Shown one piece after another: positions 1 through 6,578 of a stretch of 64,000 nucleotides of DNA; position 1 is the stretch's first letter, and each line of letters starts with the position of its first letter. The DNA comes from CAVVFX01 sp963747535. Lineage in GTDB: Bacteria; Acidobacteriota; Terriglobia; Bryobacterales; Bryobacteraceae. The position numbers and the translations under genes are program-made. The stretch lies in contig CAVVFX010000011.1 in assembly GCA_963747535.1 (NCBI GenBank), positions 434,001 to 498,000 of the forward strand, given 5' to 3'. The notes under the pieces were generated by a model that did no database searches, was not told the origin of the DNA, and worked only from the letters and a program-made list of their open reading frames with translations.

Positions 1-1
1 C

Positions 2-337
2 GATGGCTTCATCGGCAACGTGGCGCTCAAGGTGAGCGAGGGTCTGGTGGATACCATCCGGAGCATGCTGCGCGAGTCTCTGGAAGCCACGCTCACCCGT
101 AAACTGGGCTATGCATTGTCCAAGGCGGCCTATCGCGATTTCAAAAAGCGCGTGGATTACTCTGAAATCGGCGGCGCGCCTCTATTGGGAGTGAAGGGTG
201 CGACGGTGATCTGCCACGGCCGATCCGACGCCCACGCCATTAAGAACGCGATCCGCGGCGCGAAAGAATTCGCCGAGGGCAACATCAATCATCTGATTGA
301 GCGTGAATTGCGCCCCGCCACCACCTCCCTTGTGTGA
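2..337 (+). CDS. plsX: Phosphate acyltransferase PlsX, C-terminal part (5' truncated by window edge)
   Basis: The reading frame is open from base 2 and ends at TGA 335-337, giving the last 111 residues. It begins DGFIGNVALKVSEG and continues with GAPLLGVKGATVICHG and a helix ending SDAHAIKNAIRGAKEF; these are characteristic of the C-terminal half of PlsX, which makes acyl-phosphate from acyl-ACP for membrane phospholipid synthesis. PlsX often sits beside fabH or rpmF, which would lie outside the window to the left. The internal ATG at position 20 is not the true start. A palindrome lies directly downstream. Confidence 0.9.
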   Translation, partial: DGFIGNVALKVSEGLVDTIRSMLRESLEATLTRKLGYALSKAAYRDFKKRVDYSEIGGAPLLGVKGATVICHGRSDAHAIKNAIRGAKEFAEGNINHLIERELRPATTSLV

Positions 338-359
338 CACGTCTGTCAGCACGCAGTCC

Positions 360-399
360 CCGGCCGACAGACGATCGTCTTTCGTCGTCTGTCGGCCGG
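360..399. repeat. Dispersed palindrome, copy A (15-bp perfect stem)
   Basis: Perfect inverted repeat: arm 360-374 (CCGGCCGACAGACGA) pairs with 385-399 around a 10-nt loop TCGTCTTTCG. It lies between the convergent ends of plsX and the DUF4142 gene, where it could act as a bidirectional terminator, although there is no T run. It belongs to the family also seen at 6147, 8803, 15822, 27891 and 43588, which shares the loop but has a different, still paired, stem. Confidence 0.75.
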
Positions 400-432
400 C
401 CTACAGCCTGCTAGCTGCCGGCATTTCAATTG

Positions 433-939
433 TCACTTCTTCTGCTTCTCGAGTTTCTCGGCCATCTGTAGGTGCTGCTCCAGAGTGGGAATCGTCGCTT
501 GAGCATAAGCCTTCACGTCCGCGTCTTCCCCATGCTCCGCCTCCCTCTTAAATGCCGCAATCGCCATCTTGTGGGATTGCACCTCGTCCTGTATGAACGC
601 GTGATCGAAACTGCTCCCCTTCAAATGCATCAGCCGCTCGATGGTTCGGTCGTGCCCGATCGCTTTAGGTATGGGGGTCCCGGTTTTATTCGCTATGACG
701 CTGAGTTTCTCGTAAGCGCTGGTGTGATCTTTTGATAGGGTCTGGCCGAAGTCCTTCACCTGTTGCCCGGCGGCTTGAGCCTCGGCCATCTGGCCCAGGT
801 GCGCCTCTGTCATATTGTCCTCTGCTGCGATCTTGATAAACTGTTCATCCGCTCGACTCAAAGCGGCTCCTTGCAGGAAAAAGGGAACGCTGAAGAGCGC
901 CCCGCAACCAATTGCTATAACAAGACGTTTGCTCTGCAT
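433..939 (-). CDS. Exported DUF4142 (ferritin-like fold) protein
   Basis: 168 residues from an ATG at 937-939. A strong AAGGAG nine bases upstream decides this start over the TTG one codon earlier. Residues 1-30 form a signal peptide (basic start, hydrophobic IAIGCGALFSVPFFL). The rest matches DUF4142: repeated helices with DEQFIKIAAEDNMTEAHLG, then a central SKDHTSAYEKL and the C-terminal EQHLQMAEKL. The family is periplasmic or outer-membrane associated, helical, and of unknown biochemical role, often linked to stress. It is divergent from the LPKTG operon across 238 bp. Family assignment is confident; function is not known. Confidence 0.85.
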   Translation of the reverse strand: MQSKRLVIAIGCGALFSVPFFLQGAALSRADEQFIKIAAEDNMTEAHLGQMAEAQAAGQQVKDFGQTLSKDHTSAYEKLSVIANKTGTPIPKAIGHDRTIERLMHLKGSSFDHAFIQDEVQSHKMAIAAFKREAEHGEDADVKAYAQATIPTLEQHLQMAEKLEKQKK

Positions 940-1177
940 CAATCCATGCTCCTTCTATCCGAAACTAAAACGCCAGCGGACGAGGATCAATCCCACAAAT
1001 ACAGTAGATGAACCGATTGCAGCCTCACTGACACCATTCGCCGCTTCAATCGCAACCGCCTTATGACGCACACTACAGCCATAAAATACCGGCCGAAACG
1101 GAATAGAACGTGCCCGTCATTACGATTGAGAGTCGCGAGGCACCCACCCCGATGACCCTCGAAAAGGAGTATTGAAT

Positions 1178-1933
1178 ATGAAACTTGAAAGTATCGTGAG
1201 ATACGGGTCAATCGGACTTATCGGGCTGGTTATGCTTGCCCTGCCCAAAGCCAGGGCGGATGAGTGGAATCAAAAAACCATTGTTACATTCAGCGGGCCT
1301 GTCGAGGTCCCGGGAAGGGTTCTGCCGGCTGGGACATATGTCTTTAAGCTTGAGGACTCGCAGTCTGACCGCGATATCGTTGAAGTCTTCAACAAAGACG
1401 AGAATCATTTGTATGGCACATTCCTGGCGATCCCCGACTACCGCTTAAGGCCGAGAGGCAAGACCATCATAAGCTTTGAAGAGCGCGCCGCGGGTGCGCC
1501 GGAAGCCGTGAAAGCCTGGTTCTATCCTGGCGAAAATTACGGGCACGAGTTTGTATATCCTAAGGTTAGGGCGTCGCAATTGGCGCAAGCAAACCAGCAA
1601 CCTGTCCCGTCTATGCCGAACGAAACGGCATCGAAAACAACTCAGAACAATAATACTGCTAACGTGACGGCCCTGAAGCAGGCTCCCCTGAAAGCTCAAA
1701 AGCCAAACCAGGGGGAAGCCGAGATTGTTGAAGTCTTCCCTCCGGCTCCACCGGCCGGGAATCAAACGGCTGCAGCGCCGTCCAACGAGCAGGCCTATAA
1801 CAACAATCAAGGCGCATCCATGCCTGCGACTCTGCCGAAGACCGGAAGTAATTTACCGCTTTTCGGCTTGATAGGCATGTTGTCGCTGGCGGTTGCTGGA
1901 CTTTTTCGGTATGCCGCCGCGAAAATCCGGTAA
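1178..1933 (+). CDS. LPXTG-type sortase substrate, acidobacterial secreted protein
   Basis: 251 residues from ATG 1178. AAGGAG eight bases upstream fits this ATG; an in-frame TTG at 1172 is too close to it. Residues 1-28 are a signal peptide ending in KARAD. Residues about 32-130 form a beta-rich domain (VTFSGPVEVPGRVLPAGTYVF, FYPGENYGHEFVYPK) that is common in exported Acidobacteriota proteins. A linker rich in Asn, Gln, Pro and Ala follows (about 135-215). The C-terminus is a textbook cell-wall sorting signal: LPKTG (219-223), a hydrophobic helix (about 226-243) and a basic tail RYAAAKIR. A sortase gene lies two genes downstream in the same operon, so this is its probable substrate. Such signals are rare in diderm bacteria. 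Confidence 0.85.
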   Translation: MKLESIVRYGSIGLIGLVMLALPKARADEWNQKTIVTFSGPVEVPGRVLPAGTYVFKLEDSQSDRDIVEVFNKDENHLYGTFLAIPDYRLRPRGKTIISFEERAAGAPEAVKAWFYPGENYGHEFVYPKVRASQLAQANQQPVPSMPNETASKTTQNNNTANVTALKQAPLKAQKPNQGEAEIVEVFPPAPPAGNQTAAAPSNEQAYNNNQGASMPATLPKTGSNLPLFGLIGMLSLAVAGLFRYAAAKIR

Positions 1934-2876
1934 AAATATCCCTTCCATCCGGAGGGCGAGTTGGGCGCTACCACTTGCCCTCCAACTTTTTCTCGTAGCG
2001 AAGCCGACGAGTCTGCCGGGCCAGGACGCGCCTCCCATCTCAGTCAACGTGGACCTGGTGGTTCTGCATGCCACGGTACGCGACCGGAAGTCGGGGTTCC
2101 TGCAGGATCTGCCGCAGGGCGCTTTTCATGTCTACGAAGACGGTCGTCCTCAAACCATACGTCTCTTCAAATACGAGGACACTCCGGTAAGCGTCGGATT
2201 GATCATTGATAACAGCAGCAGCATGGCTCGAAAACGCAACGACGTGATCTTGGCCGCGCTCAAATTCGTGCGCTCCAGCAACCCGCAGGACGAGGTGTTC
2301 GTCGTCAACTTCAACGAGCGGCCTTCTTTCGGATTGCCGCCGGGGCAACTTTTTTCGACCGACTACTCCGAACTCGTGCCGGCTCTCAATGGCGTGCCCG
2401 CCCGTGGTATGACAGCCTTGTACGATGCGATCGACGACGGTCTCCGGCACCTGCAAAAGGCCACCCGCGAGAAGAAGGTTTTAATTGTTGTGAGCGATGG
2501 GGGCGACAATGCCAGCCACCATCAACTCTCGCAGGTGCTCCAGGATGCCGAAAAGTCCAACGTGATCATTTATACGATCGGCTTGTTCGACGAAGACGAC
2601 GAGGACCGCAACCCCGGGGTTCTGAGGAAAATCGCGCACGAGACAGGAGGCGAGGTCTTCCTCCCCGACGAAACCATCAAGGTTGGGCAGGTCTGTCAGC
2701 AGATTGCGTCGGATATTCGTCATCAGTACACCATCGGCTATATCTCGTCCAACCAGAAGCAAGACGGATCCTACAGGACCATCAAGGTAACTGTGTCCGG
2801 ACCCCACACCGGAGGAGCATTCGTGCGGACCAGGGCCGGGTACATTGCTCCTGGTTCTCCAAGGAAGGGGCAATGA
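1911..2876 (+). CDS. VWFA-related acidobacterial protein (TIGR03436-like), exported
   Basis: About 321 residues. A basic N-terminus leads into a hydrophobic segment (ALPLALQLFLVA), consistent with a signal peptide. The VWA domain has a complete metal-ion-dependent adhesion site: DNSSS (100-104), the Thr in RGMTALYDAI, and the Asp in VVSDGGDN. An N-terminal beta-sandwich (VDLVVLHATVRD) precedes it, typical of the family. The start is ambiguous: ATG 1911 is chosen, but TTG 1893 is in frame; either one overlaps the end of the LPKTG gene, implying translational coupling. The stop overlaps the sortase ATG (ATGA). The role is unknown; protein-protein binding at the cell surface is inferred from the VWA fold and the operon. 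Confidence 0.85.
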   Translation: MPPRKSGKNIPSIRRASWALPLALQLFLVAKPTSLPGQDAPPISVNVDLVVLHATVRDRKSGFLQDLPQGAFHVYEDGRPQTIRLFKYEDTPVSVGLIIDNSSSMARKRNDVILAALKFVRSSNPQDEVFVVNFNERPSFGLPPGQLFSTDYSELVPALNGVPARGMTALYDAIDDGLRHLQKATREKKVLIVVSDGGDNASHHQLSQVLQDAEKSNVIIYTIGLFDEDDEDRNPGVLRKIAHETGGEVFLPDETIKVGQVCQQIASDIRHQYTIGYISSNQKQDGSYRTIKVTVSGPHTGGAFVRTRAGYIAPGSPRKGQ

Positions 2877-3469
2877 AAATCGCAACGTGGCTGCGCTTGG
2901 CACAGTATGGTTCCCTGGGTCTGGGACTACTGGCTTTAGGGTATTGCGCTGCCGTCCGGGTCGAGACGACGTACTATCAGTCGCAGGCATCGCGTCAGTT
3001 TGACCGTGAGCTTCTTCTCAGAGACGTGCGTGCAACGACACCTCGCATTTCACTCCAACCCGCGATCCCACAAGATGGAGAGCTTCTCGGCAGGCTCGAG
3101 ATTCCGCGCGTCGGCCTTTCGGTTATGGTGATACAAGGGGATGGCGATGGAGACCTGAGAAGAGCCGTGGGCCACATACCTGGGACAGCGCTCCCGGGCC
3201 GGCACGGCAACGTAGGAATCGCCGGCCATCGCGATACCTTCTTCCGTCCGCTGCGCTCAATTCAACCGAACGACGACATCACCCTGAGTTCCTTGGGAGG
3301 AACGTGGAAGTATAGAGTCGTCTCCACCAAGGTTGTTAATCCCGGTGACGTGCAAGTGTTATATCCGAACGGGAAGGATACCCTGACTTTGGTTACCTGC
3401 TTCCCGTTCGATTACATCGGGTCCGCACCCCGGAGGTTTATTGTCAAAGCCGAGCGTTCACTTACTTAG
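2873..3469 (+). CDS. Sortase (class D-like transpeptidase)
   Basis: 198 residues starting at ATG 2873, which overlaps the previous stop, with AAGGAAGGGG just upstream. An N-terminal membrane anchor spans about residues 10-30. The sortase barrel starts near GRLEIPRVGLSVMVIQG (73-89). The catalytic triad is complete: His119 (GHRDTFF), Cys176 in TLVTC, and Arg187/188 (APRRFIV). Sortases cut LPXTG between Thr and Gly and join the protein to an amine, usually in the Gram-positive wall. The size and the GHRDTFF/TLVTC pattern suggest class D. The likely substrate is the LPKTG protein of the same operon. The 3' end overlaps the convergent gene by 8 bp. Confidence 0.9.
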   Translation: MKIATWLRLAQYGSLGLGLLALGYCAAVRVETTYYQSQASRQFDRELLLRDVRATTPRISLQPAIPQDGELLGRLEIPRVGLSVMVIQGDGDGDLRRAVGHIPGTALPGRHGNVGIAGHRDTFFRPLRSIQPNDDITLSSLGGTWKYRVVSTKVVNPGDVQVLYPNGKDTLTLVTCFPFDYIGSAPRRFIVKAERSLT

Positions 3470-3737
3470 ACGGCATGTGCAACTGATGGGAGAATGCGGC
3501 GTAAAACAGACCGAAGAGTAACCCGGCTACGGCCCCATCCACGAACCCATAAACCGTGCCGACCAGAACGCGAGCGATGGTAGGGGCCGTATCGGCCCCT
3601 GGATAGACCGAACTCATCACCCGCAGGAACTCCGACCCGTAGGTAGGGTCTGCTATGTGAATGAGTCCGACGACTAACATCGCCAGGCCCCATAAGATCG
3701 CTGAACTTAGAGTAAATGCTTTGATCGAGAGTCTCAT
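3462..3737 (-). CDS. Small membrane protein, two to three TM helices
   Basis: 91 residues from ATG 3737 with GGAGAGAAG upstream. Hydrophobic stretches at about 8-28 (AFTLSSAILWGLAMLVVGLI) and 55-82 (ARVLVGTVYGFVDGAVAGLLF) flank a loop containing YGSEFLRVMSSVYPG. The pattern resembles short conserved proteins that databases sometimes label bacteriophage holin without experimental support, and I would not adopt that function. It converges on the sortase gene with an 8-bp overlap and may simply share its terminator space. Confidence 0.65.
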   Translation of the reverse strand: MRLSIKAFTLSSAILWGLAMLVVGLIHIADPTYGSEFLRVMSSVYPGADTAPTIARVLVGTVYGFVDGAVAGLLFGLFYAAFSHQLHMPSK

Positions 3738-3828
3738 ATTTCTTCTCTCCGGAGCTTTAGACGAATTAAGGATTCACGAAGGTACGCAAACCTGCACTGC
3801 TCTGCACGAGCCTGTATGATTTAGAGCG

Positions 3829-3981
3829 TTATCTCGGGCTATCTGACCAGGGCGGCACAATGCCGTTCATGCGCGCATAGGCTACCAACTGCTCCACGTG
3901 CTCGTTATCGTGAATGATGATCCGGAGGTACATGCCATCGACGGTGGCGCCCCTGTCTCCAATCTTCACTCCTGCGTTGAA
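3829..3981 (-). pseudogene. DinB-family fragment (C-terminal remnant)
   Basis: The minus strand encodes about 50 residues running from FNAGVKIGDRGATVDGMY through IIIHDNEHVEQLVAYARMNG to IVPPWS and a stop. This matches the C-terminal helix of DinB-like metal-binding four-helix bundle proteins, where a His-x3-His type motif (here HDNEH) is followed by a QLVAYARMNGIVPPWS-like end. The upstream three quarters of a DinB protein are missing: bases 3982-4077 encode unrelated low-quality sequence and then the BlaR1 stop. It is best read as a decayed leftover. Confidence 0.6.
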
Positions 3982-4077
3982 AGGCGGAGGAGCCTCAGGG
4001 TTTTCATGGCCCCTCCATTTTCGCCCGCGGGAGAAGTGTGCGCGAGGGTCCTCTTGATGCCCCCCGCGCACAGGCAA

Positions 4078-5283
4078 CTACTTCAACCGGAAGTTGATTT
4101 CAACCGTGGCATAGACCGGGACCGCTTTCCCATCCTTCGTACCCGGCTGGAACGTCCACTTCTCGAGAGCTTCAATCGCTTTCTGGTCGAGACCGGGACT
4201 GAGACTCTTGATGACCTTAATCTGGTCAGCGGTCCCTTCCGCGGTGACTACCATCTGGAGGACTACGGGGCCTTCGACCTTGGCATCCTTGTCTTCCTGG
4301 GTGTAATCGGGGTCAACTTTATAGAGCACCTTCGGCGGCAAAACCCCATTGCCGACCTTGTACGCTCCCCCCGTCTTCTCGTCCTGCGACCACACGGGAC
4401 GGACCACGGCGAGCATGCTTGCCATGGCAGCGAACAGTGCCATCGACGCCACCAGCCGTCGAGTCAGCGCACGACGAGGCTTGGTGTCGAGGAGGTTGGC
4501 GAAACGCTGTTTCAGCGAATGCGCTCCCGAGCCGGCCATGGCGCAGACGAACATCTCGCGCGAGCGCAGATTGCGAACTGCGTCGAGCAGAAATGCCGCG
4601 TAGTCGTGCGGCGAGTATCCGGAAGCCACCACTGCCTCGTCGCAAGTCAACTCCTGTTCGCGCGACATCCGCGACACCAGCAGCCACACCACGGGATGAA
4701 ACCAGAATGCCGCGCGGACGCCTTGCGCCAACAGGTTGCTCCAGCCGTCGCCCTGACGGAAATGAGTGAGTTCGTGGGTCAGGACCATGCGGCGCTGCTC
4801 ATCGGTCCATTCGTGCGCCGATGCCGGAAGCAGAATTGCCGGGCGCAGCAGGCCCGTCAGCATAGGGGTCTCGACTTCTCCCTGGCGGACATCGAGGCCG
4901 GAGAACTGTTCCAACCAGGTCGACCGGCGGCACCGCTGGGCGAGCGCGACTCGCCCAGCCAACGCCCGTGCCAGCATCAAAGCGACACCTGCCATCCATA
5001 AGAGTGCGATCCACGTCCCGGCGTTCGCCCGTGACGCGGCAGGCGAAGCGTGAGGCGACGCGTTAGCCGTCAGGTGAAACATCGGAGCCTTTAACAGCCA
5101 ACCGGAAGCCGGCGCCATCTCGCCGGCCGCGAACAGCACCATCCCGATCAGCGCCAGCGAGCATAGCCGGCTTCGGGAAGCGGCAGGCGCGCGGCGGAGA
5201 AGATACAGTTGTAGCCACGCAAGACCTCCCAGTAGGGCGATCTTCGCGGAAAGTGAAATGAGATGAAGAACGAGGGGAGTCAT
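4078..5283 (-). CDS. BlaR1/MecR1-type M56 membrane metallopeptidase with C-terminal TonB domain
   Basis: 401 residues. N-terminal transmembrane helices (about 5-28, 40-58, 88-108) lead to a cytoplasmic M56 peptidase domain with the zinc motif HELTH (170-174) and a downstream Glu in SREQELTCDEAV. A further TM helix (about 280-296) is followed by a TonB C-terminal-like domain (about 310-401: PPKVLYKVDPDY, LEKWTFQPGTKDGKAV, YATVEINFRLK) instead of the penicillin-binding sensor of classical BlaR1. It overlaps the blaI-like gene (ATGA). By analogy it cleaves the BlaI-type repressor upon an envelope signal. M56-TonB fusions are frequent in Acidobacteriota; the signal is unknown. Confidence 0.85.
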   Translation of the reverse strand: MTPLVLHLISLSAKIALLGGLAWLQLYLLRRAPAASRSRLCSLALIGMVLFAAGEMAPASGWLLKAPMFHLTANASPHASPAASRANAGTWIALLWMAGVALMLARALAGRVALAQRCRRSTWLEQFSGLDVRQGEVETPMLTGLLRPAILLPASAHEWTDEQRRMVLTHELTHFRQGDGWSNLLAQGVRAAFWFHPVVWLLVSRMSREQELTCDEAVVASGYSPHDYAAFLLDAVRNLRSREMFVCAMAGSGAHSLKQRFANLLDTKPRRALTRRLVASMALFAAMASMLAVVRPVWSQDEKTGGAYKVGNGVLPPKVLYKVDPDYTQEDKDAKVEGPVVLQMVVTAEGTADQIKVIKSLSPGLDQKAIEALEKWTFQPGTKDGKAVPVYATVEINFRLK

Positions 5284-5693
5284 TTAGCCTCTTTTCGCGC
5301 TTGGTCGAGCCGCGCCTTTTCGAGCATCCGGGACAAGTCGTCCAGATCTTCGTTGGAGAGTGAAAACGCGCCGGGATCGAGAAAGGCGGCTACAGCCTCC
5401 TTCGCGGACCCGTCGAAAAATGTGCGCATCACGCGCTGCAGTGCCGACTTGCGAGCCGCGGAGCGCGGCACGGTCGGCAGGAACACATAGCGGAGACCTT
5501 CCTCGATGTGCCGGACCAGCCCCTTGCGTTCGAGCACGCGCAGGATGGTTCGCACCGTGGAGTTGCTGGGATTATCGGGAAGCGACTCGAGGATTTCGGT
5601 GGCGCTCGAGCGTCCGCGGGTGTAGAGGATATCCATGATCTGGCGCTCGCGGCGGCTCATTGCGGGTTCGGGGCTGGCGGATCTTCGAGACAT
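5280..5693 (-). CDS. BlaI/MecI/CopY-family transcriptional repressor
   Basis: 137 residues from the ATG at 5691-5693. The longer open frame upstream runs through the promoter and is not used. The winged helix reads MSRRERQIMDILYTRG, SATEILESLPD, then NSTVRTILRVLERKGLVRH, the classical BlaI recognition helix and wing (residues about 13-75). The C-terminal dimerisation part (SALQRVMRTFFDGSAKEAVAAFL) is also typical. It is the first gene of the blaI-blaR1 pair and overlaps blaR1 by four bases. It likely represses its own promoter at 5719-5747 until the M56 partner cleaves it. Confidence 0.9.
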   Translation of the reverse strand: MSRRSASPEPAMSRRERQIMDILYTRGRSSATEILESLPDNPSNSTVRTILRVLERKGLVRHIEEGLRYVFLPTVPRSAARKSALQRVMRTFFDGSAKEAVAAFLDPGAFSLSNEDLDDLSRMLEKARLDQARKEAK

Positions 5694-5718
5694 GCTAATA
5701 AATTCGCTACCTGCGTAA

Positions 5719-5747
5719 AAATTAACATTACCCCAAACACTTGTCAA
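5719..5747 (-). promoter_or_regulatory. Probable sigma-70 promoter of blaI-blaR1
   Basis: On the minus strand a perfect TTGACA (5742-5747) is separated by 17 bp from TAATTT (5719-5724). This leaves roughly a 20-base leader before the ATG at 5693. The AT-rich sequence around the -10 is a likely place for the BlaI-type operator, but I see no clear TACA/TGTA dyad. Confidence 0.6.
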
Positions 5748-5840
5748 GAGGAAAAATCGGCCGGTCTCACTTCTGCCTCGAGGGACCATGCGGGTGGGGC
5801 TTGCTGTCAGCCATCATCGGTGGCTGGGCAGTCGTTTTTT

Positions 5841-6047
5841 GCGAAACGAAGCCAATCTGGCTGAGTGAGGGGTGGGTACCGGGTGGCAAGGCGAACCCAA
5901 TCCGGGAAGAGCCCGGACTGGCTCCATGCACTCTTGCGAACGAACCCAAATTGACTGAGTGCCGGTCAGGCGCCGGATGGCGAAACGAACCCAATCGAGG
6001 AGACCTCGACTGGCTCGCTACATTTTTGCGAAACGAAGCCAATTTGG
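5841..6047 (+). repeat. Five degenerate units of a ~44-50 bp spaced repeat
   Basis: The core GCGAAACGAAGCCAATCTGG recurs with changes at 5841, 5891, 5936, 5980 and 6028, so the period is 44-50 bp. In one frame it reads like NEANL/NEPN, a pattern seen in spurious ORFs of several bacterial phyla. Units are too divergent, and the intervening sequences too related in size to a decaying tandem array, for a CRISPR. Confidence 0.6.
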
Positions 6048-6131
6048 ATTTGCCTGATTCCCCGTTCCAAAAATTTCAATTTTCAAACCCTCAGAAGGCG
6101 AGCCTTCACCCACGAGGCTCGAAAATACGCA

Positions 6132-6176
6132 GGCTGCTTCGCAGCCGGGCAGACCACAAACGACGATGGTCTACCC
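6132..6176. repeat. Dispersed composite hairpin, copy B
   Basis: Small hairpin GGCTGC-TTC-GCAGCC (6132-6146) followed at once by arm 6147-6156 (GGGCAGACCA), loop CAAACGACGA (6157-6166) and arm 6167-6176 (TGGTCTACCC, one mismatch). The order and loop are the reverse complement of copies D, E and F, so this copy is in the opposite orientation. Confidence 0.7.
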
Positions 6177-6578
6177 TACGGTATTTTCGAGGCAAAGAAC
6201 TTTTGCCACCACGACGACGATCGCGATCCCGCGGGCTCATTCCGTCGACGGCGCACACGTCCAATACCTAGTTCCACTTCTATCATGAGGTCAGGCGAAT
6301 TCGGATAGGGATGTCTCCAACTGATGGTCGGGCCTGGAGATATTGTGGTGCAACCCAAGCGAATCACGTTTGGCTTCGACGCCCGGGGCCAGGTTGGCCG
6401 AGCCTCAAGTAATCGAAAAACCATACAGACGAAAAGAACAGTAAGCACTACCCAGGACTATTCTGCGTAATGAAACTGCGGACCGCAAGGGGGCCTCGTG
6501 CAACGGATCGACAACCTCCCGAGGGTGGCGTGAGCGCCTTCAGGTGGGTAAGGCAACTCGAACGGCTCCGCCACACTC

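Larger units (their letters stand above)
5748..6578. other. Long non-coding, repeat-containing region
   Basis: About 830 bp with no supported gene. It holds five degenerate repeat units at 5841-6047, a composite hairpin at 6132-6176, and AT-rich single-copy sequence around 6060-6090. Short open frames exist (for example minus 6176-6448, which begins with a signal-like stretch) but lack a good ribosome binding site and recognisable homology. Confidence 0.6.

Noticed and set aside
5841..6047. Possible CRISPR array
   Set aside because: Cores differ from each other by several bases, spacing is uneven (44-50 bp), and no cas genes lie nearby.
6176..6448. 90-codon minus-strand frame with a signal-like start
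   Set aside because: Ends inside the composite hairpin, is Arg/Pro-rich, and has no ribosome binding site.
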